The position numbers and the translations under genes were made by a program. From the NCBI GenBank assembly GCA_012522645.1, contig JAAYKC010000049.1, positions 1-13,019 of the forward strand: a DNA stretch of 13,019 nucleotides, given 5' to 3'. How positions within the stretch are numbered: the first letter of the stretch is position 1; every line of letters begins with the position of its first letter. Source of the DNA: Thermoplasmatales archaeon (GTDB lineage Archaea > Thermoplasmatota > Thermoplasmata > Methanomassiliicoccales > Methanomethylophilaceae). A model generated the notes under the pieces. That model was not told where the DNA came from and did not search any database. It saw only the letters and a program-made list of their open reading frames with translations. Positions 7,220 through 13,019 of the stretch are shown in pieces.

Positions 7220-8073
7220 TTGGCTCTCAATGCATCCGCGATCAGCGGGGCCACGGATATGTGGGACAGTTCATTCTCCAGCGTGTTGCAGCAGAGCACC
7301 CCGTCAAGGGAGCTCCCCGTCAGCTTCTGCACCGCACCGTCCACGAACACACCGTGGGTGCATGCGACGTAGACGTTCCTGACGCCTTCCTTCTTAAGCT
7401 GTGCCGCCGCGGCTATAATGGTGCCGCCGGTGGCGATTATATCATCGATGATGAGGACGCTCTTGCCCTTGCAGTCTATGTTGGACGGTTTTATGGAGAC
7501 CTCGGTGCCGGATATGCGGGTCTTCTCCAGGTAATCGTAAGGTTTGCCCATTCTGATCCCCACATCCTTGGCCCTGTCCCTGGCACCCACATCCGGGGAA
7601 AGGACTATGTCCACGTCCCTGTCCCGGAAGTAATCGGCTATCGCCGGTGACGCCTTGAGGTCTTTCGTCTTGCAGTCGAAGAACCTGAGGACGTCCTCCT
7701 TGTGTATATCCACGGTCATGACGCGGTCCGCCAGCAGGGCGAGGCGCATGGACATGACCTTGGCGCTCTCCGGCTCCCCCGGTCTGAACACACGGTCCTG
7801 CCTGGCATATCCGAAGTACGGTATCACCAGGGTTATCGTCTTGGCTCCCATCCTCTTGGCCGCATCCTGGAGGAGGAACATCTCCACAAGGTTCCCGTCC
7901 GGGTATGTGTTCTGCACGATCACGACGTCATCATCGAGATTATCGCTGTCTATCCTCGTGTAACATTCCCCGTCAGGGAATCTGGTCGTCGCCGCCTGTA
8001 TGTATTTGCATCCGAGATTCCCGGCCAATTCCTTCGCAAGGTCCCTTGAGGAGGAACCGCCCACGACTATCAT
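7213..8073 (-). CDS. prs: Ribose-phosphate pyrophosphokinase (PRPP synthetase)
   Basis: Prs transfers pyrophosphate from ATP to ribose 5-phosphate, giving PRPP for purines, pyrimidines and other pathways. The 286-residue protein has the PYFGYARQDR segment (85-94) followed by FRPGEP (96-101), DIHKE (122-126) at the catalytic site, the flexible-loop lysine and arginine in YLEKTR (181-186), and the PRPP-binding loop VLIIDDIIATGGTI (206-219). The length, about 25-30 residues below bacterial class I enzymes, suits the archaeal form. The ATG at 8073 is 26 bases after the centre of a strong TATA box, consistent with a leaderless mRNA. Its end overlaps proS. PRPP supply sits close to purSLQ, although proS, the DUF1638 gene and trmI lie between. 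Confidence 0.96.
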   Translation of the reverse strand: MIVVGGSSSRDLAKELAGNLGCKYIQAATTRFPDGECYTRIDSDNLDDDVVIVQNTYPDGNLVEMFLLQDAAKRMGAKTITLVIPYFGYARQDRVFRPGEPESAKVMSMRLALLADRVMTVDIHKEDVLRFFDCKTKDLKASPAIADYFRDRDVDIVLSPDVGARDRAKDVGIRMGKPYDYLEKTRISGTEVSIKPSNIDCKGKSVLIIDDIIATGGTIIAAAAQLKKEGVRNVYVACTHGVFVDGAVQKLTGSSLDGVLCCNTLENELSHISVAPLIADALRAKW

Positions 8074-8092
8074 GCTGCCGAATAACGCGTGC

Positions 8093-8103
8093 TTTTTATT
8101 ATA
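8093..8103 (-). promoter_or_regulatory. TATA box for prs-proS, leaderless spacing
   Basis: The minus strand reads TATAATAAAAA, centred near 8099 and 26 bases before the prs ATG. It is the clearest TATA element in the window. No Shine-Dalgarno lies before the ATG. Confidence 0.7.
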
Positions 8104-8115
8104 CCTAACGCACGC

Positions 8116-8193
8116 ATGGAACGGGCAGTGCAGGCGGTAAAGGATATAATCGTGTTCCTCCTATCTATCGGCGGGATGCAGAATGCAGGGTAA
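8116..8193 (+). CDS. Possible 25-codon leader ORF overlapping the herA start
   Basis: An ATG at 8116 opens a 25-codon frame ending in TAA at 8191-8193, eleven bases past the herA ATG. The deduced peptide begins MERAVQAVKD and continues with a hydrophobic IIVFLLSIGG stretch, ending in MQNAG. A second ATG in the same frame at 8176 gives only the last five codons. No Shine-Dalgarno precedes 8116, and the TATA-like GATATAAT at 8143 lies inside the frame, so transcription may begin after the first ATG. It may be chance. It is listed because it is the only reading frame in this 109-base spacer and could affect herA translation. Confidence 0.2.
   Translation: MERAVQAVKDIIVFLLSIGGMQNAG
8143..8150 (+). 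promoter_or_regulatory. Putative TATA box for the herA-like operon
   Basis: GATATAAT, preceded by the purine-rich GTAAAG that resembles a BRE, is centred near 8147 and predicts a transcript start near 8173. That leaves a leader of about ten bases before the ATG at 8183. Confidence 0.5.
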
Positions 8194-9781
8194 CAACGGG
8201 GCTGACGGCACCGGTATTCAGAGACCCTCCGGAGGACTGGTGAGATCGTACAGCGTAGCGAAGATCGTTCCTGCGAACAACGCCGCGGGCGCTCATCAGG
8301 CACAGAAGGAGAGGAGCGCACCGTCAGCCGGGAACGGACATGAGGTCGTGGGGACGATATACGGGAACGTGGGAACGTCCTCATTCAACTGCAGGGTGAG
8401 CGCTCATCTCGAGAAGTCCGAGTACGTGATGGCGGACCACCCGGACTACGGATGGGTGCTGTGCCAGGTGGGCACTCTGATAAGGAAGACCGACCTTACG
8501 CTGGAGAGGAGCGCGAATCTGAATGAGGATACGGTCATAGACGAGATGGTCAGCGCTCAGATCGATGTGATCGGGTACAGGGACTGCAACAACCTGCTGC
8601 AGGTCCCCCGGACAACGTTCAAAGCTGGGGCGGACGTCTGCAAAGCCAGCGGGAAGCTGGTCCAGACCGTCCTCGGTCTGAAGAGCAATACCAGGGTGGG
8701 AGGGTACATCGGATTGCTGCACGGGCACGACCTTCCCGTCTCACTTGACATAAACGAATTGCTGCAGAAGCACGTCTGCATACTGGCCAAGACCGGGGGC
8801 GGCAAGAGCTACATGTCCGGGGATATCATCGAGGAGATGATGAAGCGTGACGTCACAACGATGATAATCGACCCCCACGGCGAGTACGGTGCCATGAGGG
8901 AGACGGGGAAGATCGGGGATCCCCGATTCGGTGTCATCCCCCGCGGCTACGGCGACAGGATCCGTGAGTTCTCCGTCCTGAAGAACGATGACCCTGATAT
9001 AAAGCCGCTGAGATTCACACTTAAGGCGCTGGAGGCCAGGGAGCTGCTGGAGCTCACCCGTACGAACGATGTCCGTTCGTATCTCACAACGTTGAAAAAA
9101 GCCATAGACGCCCTGAGGGAGCACCAGGAGGTGTACTCCCTGCGGGACCTGATAGACGTGCTGCTGGCACAGGAGACTGACAACAGGAGCGCCGTGCTGA
9201 TCAACGAATTGGAGTACCTGGACGAGATAGGGATATTCGCCACGCTTGGCAACAGGGTATCCGAGCTCGTGGAGAAGGGGAAGACCACCATAATCAACCT
9301 CAAGGGCGTCCCTCCGGACATACAGGAGCTGATCGTCCGCAGACTGAGCACCATAATGTTCGAGATGAGGAAGCAGAACGCTGTCCCGCCGATGATGATG
9401 GTCATAGAGGAGGCGCACAACTACTGCCCTCAGGTCGGGACCGCCCTGTCGTCCAAGGCACTGGCCACGATAGCGTCCGAAGGGAGGAAGTTCGGCCTCG
9501 GCCTCACTGTGATCAGTCAAAGACCGGCGAAGATAGACAAGAACGTACTGAGCCAGTGCGGAACGCAGATCATACTTAAAGTTACGAACCCCAATGATGT
9601 TAAAGCCATATCGGCATCCGTTGAGGGACTGACGGCGGGGATGATGGACGAGGTGCAGACCATGCCCATAGGAATGGCCATGGTCGTGGGCGCCGGGATA
9701 CAGACGCCGCTGCTGGTGGACGTCAGGCCCCGGGAGAGCAGGCACGGGGGCACGGGCGTGAAGGTGATCTCCGATGATTGA
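8183..9781 (+). CDS. herA: HerA-like hexameric DNA-translocating ATPase
   Basis: This 532-residue protein belongs to the HerA/FtsK superfamily (DUF87). HerA forms a hexameric ring that moves on double-stranded DNA, normally with the NurA nuclease and Mre11-Rad50 in end resection. Residues about 53-120 look like the HAS barrel; Walker A is AKTGGGKS (202-209), Walker B VIEEAHN (407-413), and the sensor/arginine region SQRP (445-448) is intact. The first 50 residues are low in order and poorly conserved in appearance. Three starts are possible: ATG 8183, GTG 8240 with a perfect GGAGG four bases upstream, or one nearer the barrel; I give the longest. No nurA, mre11 or rad50 is present; instead a DUF357 gene overlaps its end by eight bases. 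It could be a paralogue with a different partner, so the symbol describes the family rather than a proven role. Confidence 0.85.
   Translation: MQGNNGADGTGIQRPSGGLVRSYSVAKIVPANNAAGAHQAQKERSAPSAGNGHEVVGTIYGNVGTSSFNCRVSAHLEKSEYVMADHPDYGWVLCQVGTLIRKTDLTLERSANLNEDTVIDEMVSAQIDVIGYRDCNNLLQVPRTTFKAGADVCKASGKLVQTVLGLKSNTRVGGYIGLLHGHDLPVSLDINELLQKHVCILAKTGGGKSYMSGDIIEEMMKRDVTTMIIDPHGEYGAMRETGKIGDPRFGVIPRGYGDRIREFSVLKNDDPDIKPLRFTLKALEARELLELTRTNDVRSYLTTLKKAIDALREHQEVYSLRDLIDVLLAQETDNRSAVLINELEYLDEIGIFATLGNRVSELVEKGKTTIINLKGVPPDIQELIVRRLSTIMFEMRKQNAVPPMMMVIEEAHNYCPQVGTALSSKALATIASEGRKFGLGLTVISQRPAKIDKNVLSQCGTQIILKVTNPNDVKAISASVEGLTAGMMDEVQTMPIGMAMVVGAGIQTPLLVDVRPRESRHGGTGVKVISDD
9763..9769 (+). promoter_or_regulatory. 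Shine-Dalgarno of the DUF357 gene inside herA
   Basis: GGTGATC lies within the last codons of the herA-like gene, four bases before the DUF357 ATG at 9774. It fixes that start and supports coupled translation of the two genes. Confidence 0.75.
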
Positions 9782-10067
9782 TACTGTAACCGAGGAGAGG
9801 ATCGAGAAGTACCTCAACCTTACGAAGGAGGCCCTGGCGAAGCTGAAGGTCGCGGCGCCTGAGAGGTCCTTCAATAAGAGGATGGCCGACGATTTCCTGA
9901 ACATGGCCGTCTCCTATTACGAGGATGCGAAGCACTTCAGGAGCAACGGCGATCTTGTCAACGCATTCGCCGCCGTCAACTATGCCCACGGGTGGCTGGA
10001 CTGCGGAGCCCGTATCGGGCTCTGGGACGTTGACGGTGATGACCGGCTGTTCACCCTTTACGAATGA
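9774..10067 (+). CDS. DUF357 family small helical protein
   Basis: The 97-residue product matches the archaeal DUF357 family by its central stretch, a mostly helical region with MADDFLNMAVSYYEDAKHF (33-51) followed by the NAFAAVNYAHGWLDCGARIG signature. The biochemical role is unknown to me. The sequence has no signal peptide or membrane segment, is rich in charged helical residues, and may form a helical bundle. The ATG overlaps the herA stop by eight bases and has a good GGTGATC ribosome binding site, so the two proteins are likely made together and might interact; that is inference from context. The last 17 bases overlap the end of the pantoate kinase gene on the opposite strand. Confidence 0.88.
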   Translation: MIDTVTEERIEKYLNLTKEALAKLKVAAPERSFNKRMADDFLNMAVSYYEDAKHFRSNGDLVNAFAAVNYAHGWLDCGARIGLWDVDGDDRLFTLYE

Positions 10068-10893
10068 CGGAACCGCCGAAGGATGCTGATTCGAATATCT
10101 CGGCGTCAGGCAGAAGGTCCCGTACCTCGTCTGCGGATGCCGTCGTCAGGATGCTGTGACCCAGCATGCACATGGCAGATCTTTCAGGCAACAGGTTGAG
10201 CGCTTCCGTGACCGCAGGATGCTCCAGTCCCGCAGATGATGAGAACTCCCGGGCCAGAGCGAACAGGTTGCTCTCTGTTCTGTTATCGACGTAATTTCTG
10301 AGGCAACGGTCGCCGCTTCCCCGTATCCTCATGTCCGTCGCGGGATCCGAGAGCACCTCCGATGTGAGCACGGGAGGGCCCAGCACCGCAAGTGTCAGAC
10401 TGAACTCCAGACCGGAGTCGGTGACCCTGCCGTGGGGCGGGATACCGGGAGATTCCCTTGTGGGCTGATGCCCGGGGCACATTATCGATGCCACATCCCC
10501 GAGGCCGCCCCCGTTCTCTATCTCTGCGATGTGGGCCGCCGCATACGCATCGTACGGGTCCCTTCCCGTGATGCTGCAGACGCATGTTCCTGCGGCTATG
10601 GTCCCGGCCGCGGACATTCCGAAGCCCTGGCTGATCGGCAGACCGCACTCTATGCTTATGTCGAAGCCCCGTCCGGGGGCGAGGGAGGTGACGGCCGCAG
10701 CGGTGACGGGAGCATTGCTGTCAACACCGTTGATCGTGATATGCAATGCGGAATCGCGTCTTTCCTCTGCCGCTGCGTCAGCTCCCGACGCCGTCTTGAT
10801 GCCTGCGCCGACCGAACCTGATCTCAGGATCCCGTCCGCCTTCCGCGGGGAGAAGAACAATGTTATGTGACCGGGGCAGAAGGCTTCGGTCAT
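10051..10893 (-). CDS. Pantoate kinase (GHMP family)
   Basis: Pantoate kinase phosphorylates pantoate with ATP to 4-phosphopantoate, the first step of the archaeal coenzyme A route that replaces bacterial PanC and CoaA. The 280-residue protein has the archaeal N-terminus AFCPGHITLFF (4-14) with a following glycine-rich GSVGAGI (26-32), the GHMP ATP-binding loop GLPISQGFGMSAAGT (84-98), an acidic/glycine ENGGGLGD stretch (126-133), and a C-terminal GHSILTT/ESASFGGSVI region. Its partner phosphopantothenate synthetase is not in this window. The ATG overlaps the coaBC stop as ATGA and has no Shine-Dalgarno, so translation probably depends on ribosomes finishing coaBC. The pairing with coaBC supports the assignment over other GHMP kinases such as mevalonate kinase. 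Confidence 0.9.
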   Translation of the reverse strand: MTEAFCPGHITLFFSPRKADGILRSGSVGAGIKTASGADAAAEERRDSALHITINGVDSNAPVTAAAVTSLAPGRGFDISIECGLPISQGFGMSAAGTIAAGTCVCSITGRDPYDAYAAAHIAEIENGGGLGDVASIMCPGHQPTRESPGIPPHGRVTDSGLEFSLTLAVLGPPVLTSEVLSDPATDMRIRGSGDRCLRNYVDNRTESNLFALAREFSSSAGLEHPAVTEALNLLPERSAMCMLGHSILTTASADEVRDLLPDAEIFESASFGGSVIRKG

Positions 10894-12071
10894 GTGCAGA
10901 GATCGAGTATGCTGTTGGCTATGCTTTCCTTCGTCCCCGTTATGTCCTTCTCACCCTTGTCGGACACGAGTATGACGGACGCGGACGACCTGCCCGCGGA
11001 ATCGATGTCATTGGCGACGACCGCTGTCAGACCGTACTCCTCAAGCCTTTCCCTGGCACGTGCCGCCAGGGCCTTCTTCGTGAGACCGGATTCCGCTTTG
11101 AACCCTATCACCGTGCCGCACCTCTCCCTTATGAGGGGGAGCACCTTGGGAACGGGCACCAGCCTCAGATCGAACCCGTCGGCACTGGGTATCTTCCCTG
11201 CGTACTCCTCCCCCGGGGAGAAGTCCGCCAGGGCCGCAGGGACCACGACTATGTCGTGGTCAATATCCTTGACCATGTCCACCAGCTCGGAGACCTTGGC
11301 GAAGCGCTTCGTGTCTATGTAATCCGGGAGCGGGACGGAGCATCCCCCCATCCAAAGCTCCACTTCTGCACCGCGCTCGAATGCCCTCTCAGCGATGCGC
11401 ACGGACATCAGCCCCGTGGAGCGGTTCGTTATGATCCTCATGGAATCTATCGGCTCCTCCGAGCGTCCGCCTATCACGAGTATCTTCTTCCCCACCAGGT
11501 CATCCTTTGACAGCATCCTCGTGACCCATGCGACCACCTCCTCCCTGGACGCTACTTTAGCACGGGGGCCGTCCGTGTTCGGCCCGATGACGGAGACACC
11601 CCATTCCCTCAGAGTGGACACGTTCCTCGCCACCCCGGGATTCCTGTACATGGCATCATGCATCGCCGGGGCCACCGCGACGGGGAGGCCGTGACCTATG
11701 GCCACCGTGGCCATTGACGTGACGGTGCCGTCATCGATGCCGTTGGCCATCTTCGATATCGTATTGGCCGTTGCCGGATAGATTATAAGGGCGTCCGCTT
11801 CGGAGCCTTCCCCGAAAAGGGTTACGTGCTCCGCATTACCTGTCAGCTCTGTTATCACAGGATTGCCGGAGGCGAACTCCATCGCCTGGGGCGCCACCAT
11901 CTTCATTGCCGCTTCGGACATGGCCACGATCACCTTGGCGCCGTGCCTGATCAGTTCCCTGACAGTGGAGAAGCATTCCGTAGCGGCTATGCTGCCGGTT
12001 ATGCCGATCACCACGGTCTTCCCTCTAAGCTTGCTGCTCTTCTCGCAGAATATCTCCTCAGCCGGATGCAT
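10890..12071 (-). CDS. coaBC: Bifunctional phosphopantothenoylcysteine decarboxylase / phosphopantothenate-cysteine ligase
   Basis: CoaBC joins cysteine to 4-phosphopantothenate (CoaB half) and decarboxylates the product to 4-phosphopantetheine (CoaC half, FMN-dependent). Of 393 residues, about 16-185 are the flavoprotein domain: ITGSIAA (24-30), the active-site His82 in AEHVTLF, PATANTISKMANG (99-111) and PAMHDAMY (135-142). Residues about 194-393 are the ligase domain: ILVIGGRSEEPID (197-209), ITNRSTG (214-220) and GFKAES (323-328). The bacterial ACG motif of the substrate clamp is not visible; GPRAKVAS (168-175) stands near its place. The ATG at 12071 is preceded by GGAGTGAT, which includes the tmk stop. 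It is in the minus-strand run TOPRIM-tmk-coaBC-pantoate kinase and needs the FMN that ribK supplies. Confidence 0.95.
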   Translation of the reverse strand: MHPAEEIFCEKSSKLRGKTVVIGITGSIAATECFSTVRELIRHGAKVIVAMSEAAMKMVAPQAMEFASGNPVITELTGNAEHVTLFGEGSEADALIIYPATANTISKMANGIDDGTVTSMATVAIGHGLPVAVAPAMHDAMYRNPGVARNVSTLREWGVSVIGPNTDGPRAKVASREEVVAWVTRMLSKDDLVGKKILVIGGRSEEPIDSMRIITNRSTGLMSVRIAERAFERGAEVELWMGGCSVPLPDYIDTKRFAKVSELVDMVKDIDHDIVVVPAALADFSPGEEYAGKIPSADGFDLRLVPVPKVLPLIRERCGTVIGFKAESGLTKKALAARARERLEEYGLTAVVANDIDSAGRSSASVILVSDKGEKDITGTKESIANSILDLCT

Positions 12072-12076
12072 CTGTA

Positions 12077-12084
12077 ATCACTCC
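12077..12084 (-). promoter_or_regulatory. coaBC Shine-Dalgarno containing the tmk stop codon
   Basis: On the minus strand GGAGTGAT precedes the coaBC ATG by five bases, and its TGA (12080-12078) ends tmk. The spacing supports the start at 12071. Confidence 0.75.
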
Positions 12085-12641
12085 TCTCTGATCATCTTCA
12101 TTATCTCGTCAAGGGTCTCGTTCCTGTCCCGGGATGCGTCCATGACGCGGTATCCTCTCTCCCGGGCTATCCGCAGATAGTTCTCGCGGACCCTTGCCAG
12201 GTATCCTACGGTCTCGAACCTGCTGTTCTCTCCTCTCGATGAGATCCGGCCGAGACCTTCCTCCGGATCTATGTCCAGCACCACGGTCACGTCCGGCTCC
12301 CGTATGACCGGTTCGTTTATCATGGCGATCCAATCCGTCATGCCCTCATGGGACGCTCCCTGATATGCCAGGGATGAAACGTAGTATCGATCGGATATGA
12401 CCACTTTGCCCCGGGACAGCCACTCGTTTATGTCCGCTGTATGGCACGACCTGTCGGCGGCGAACAGCAGCGCCTCGGCCCTGGGGTCGAAGCCTTTTCT
12501 TCTGATGAGCTCCCCTATGGGGCCGCCCGTGGGCTCCGCTGTTATCACAACATCGTATCCTTCGCGGACCAGCCTCTCTTCCAGGAACCGGCAGAGGGTC
12601 GTCTTGCCTGTGCCGTCTATGCCTTCGATGACAATGAACAA
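12078..12641 (-). CDS. tmk: Thymidylate kinase
   Basis: Tmk phosphorylates dTMP to dTDP with ATP, on the way to dTTP. The 187-residue protein has the P-loop EGIDGTGKTT (6-15), the EP pair of the substrate site (36-37), the DRYYVSS motif (84-90) and a lid region GRISSRGENSRFE (131-143). The start codon is TTG at 12641: an in-frame TAA lies just upstream, no ATG or GTG gives the P-loop intact, and GGTGA sits four bases before the TTG. Such a weak start may lower expression relative to neighbours. It follows the TOPRIM gene by 17 bases and leads into coaBC after six bases, so it is likely an internal operon gene. Confidence 0.95.
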   Translation of the reverse strand: MFIVIEGIDGTGKTTLCRFLEERLVREGYDVVITAEPTGGPIGELIRRKGFDPRAEALLFAADRSCHTADINEWLSRGKVVISDRYYVSSLAYQGASHEGMTDWIAMINEPVIREPDVTVVLDIDPEEGLGRISSRGENSRFETVGYLARVRENYLRIARERGYRVMDASRDRNETLDEIMKMIREE

Positions 12642-12658
12642 ACGCTCACCTTACCTGT

Positions 12659-13019
12659 CTATAACCTGCTCCGTAATCTTTTTTGCGGCGGGCGTCCGCA
12701 CAGGGATTCCAATCTCCTGTAGAGGACGGGCAGTCCCTGGACGTCCTTCACGTCCTTCATGCACAGGGCCCTCATCTTGTCCCGTATATCGTTATCGTAA
12801 CGGACGCCCAGGGAGCGCAGATTCTCCTCCAGGTTCCTGGCTATCTCGTCGCCCTTGCTGTCCCAGTCCGTCATGATGACCGCCTCCTTGCCTGATTCAT
12901 AGACCCTCTCGGCGGCCCTTTGAGGGCCGTCCCTCTGGACCTCGATGGTCTCCCTGTGTATCCTGAAGAAGTCCAGGGCCTCCCGGTCCTTCCTCCCCTC
13001 TATCAGGATGATGCTGTTC
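12659..13019 (-). CDS. TOPRIM domain protein, UPF0292/COG1658-like (5' end cut by window)
   Basis: An open frame runs from the window edge to a TAG at 12661-12659, giving 119 visible residues; the N-terminus is missing. Seen: IILIEGRKDREAL near the visible start, matching the TOPRIM glutamate strand, and VIMTDWDSKGDE (about visible residues 49-60), matching the TOPRIM DxD motif, followed by a helical C-terminus ending KRLRSRL. This fits the small archaeal TOPRIM proteins of about 130 residues related to RnmV/DnaG-type domains, so only a few residues are probably lost. Nucleic-acid cleavage or processing is the family expectation, but the substrate is unknown. An internal ATG at 12874 would start inside the TOPRIM core and is not the true start. 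It is the first visible gene of the run continuing with tmk, coaBC and pantoate kinase. Confidence 0.82.
   Translation of the reverse strand, partial: NSIILIEGRKDREALDFFRIHRETIEVQRDGPQRAAERVYESGKEAVIMTDWDSKGDEIARNLEENLRSLGVRYDNDIRDKMRALCMKDVKDVQGLPVLYRRLESLCGRPPQKRLRSRL

Noticed and set aside
6257..7372. 371-codon open frame on the plus strand
   Set aside because: It lies entirely antisense to proS and the end of prs, both with clear motifs. The GC-rich codon pattern of those genes leaves long open shadow frames; no family features are visible.
8092..8100. T-run on the plus strand as a possible terminator
   Set aside because: No plus-strand gene ends nearby; the run is the complement of the prs TATA box.
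8741..9904. 387-codon open frame on the minus strand
   Set aside because: It is antisense to the herA-like gene through Walker A and Walker B, with biased composition and no recognisable domain.
10860..11510. 216-codon open frame on the plus strand opposite coaBC and pantoate kinase
   Set aside because: Shadow of two well-supported genes; no ribosome binding site or domain.
12659..12664. TTATAG on the minus strand as a tmk TATA box
   Set aside because: It is only about 20 bases before the tmk start, coincides with the TOPRIM stop codon, and tmk already has a Shine-Dalgarno suited to an internal operon gene.
1..13019. Search for tRNA or rRNA genes, CRISPR arrays, insertion sequences and attachment sites
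   Set aside because: Coding sequence fills almost the whole window; I saw no spaced repeats, transposase, integrase or cloverleaf-like segment in the short spacers.

Overview
The window looks like a gene-dense, GC-rich chromosomal segment of an archaeon. The evidence is a winged-helix/CTP-dependent riboflavin kinase, the archaeal pantoate kinase plus CoaBC route to coenzyme A, an archaeal/eukaryal-type prolyl-tRNA synthetase with a C-terminal zinc domain, an archaeal TrmI, a HerA-like ATPase, DUF357 and UPF0292-type TOPRIM proteins, and TATA boxes about 26 bases before start codons. A DUF1638 protein together with the overall protein character points to Thermoplasmata, perhaps the methylotrophic Methanomassiliicoccales. 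That placement is inference and cannot be proved here.

Layout. Bases 74-730 (+) carry ribK/rbkR, preceded by a short region with two inverted repeats. Bases 4111-731 (-) hold a purS-purL-purQ operon, the three-subunit FGAM synthase of purine synthesis. trmI (4915-4148, -) lies just upstream of it. A divergent promoter region (4916-5009) separates trmI from a DUF1638 gene (5010-5834, +). prs and proS (8073-5813, -) form an overlapping pair. A second divergent region (8074-8182) serves prs and a herA-like gene (8183-9781, +), which overlaps a DUF357 gene (9774-10067, +). The right end is one minus-strand run: a TOPRIM gene cut by the window edge, tmk, coaBC and pantoate kinase (13019-10051).

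Metabolic theme: prs makes PRPP, purSLQ builds purines, tmk makes dTDP, coaBC and pantoate kinase make coenzyme A precursors, and ribK makes FMN, the cofactor used by the CoaC half of CoaBC. These are mostly core housekeeping functions. I see no mobile element, CRISPR array, tRNA or rRNA gene.

The most interesting points are regulatory and structural. A perfect inverted repeat covers the ribosome binding site and start codon of ribK. Upstream TGA stop codons are repeatedly embedded inside the GGTGAT-type Shine-Dalgarno of the next gene. Several genes have promoters placed for leaderless transcripts. All three convergent gene pairs abut or overlap. The herA-like gene is coupled to DUF357 with no NurA, Mre11 or Rad50 in view, and a possible 25-codon ORF runs into the herA start. 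There is no stretch longer than 300 bases without a gene.
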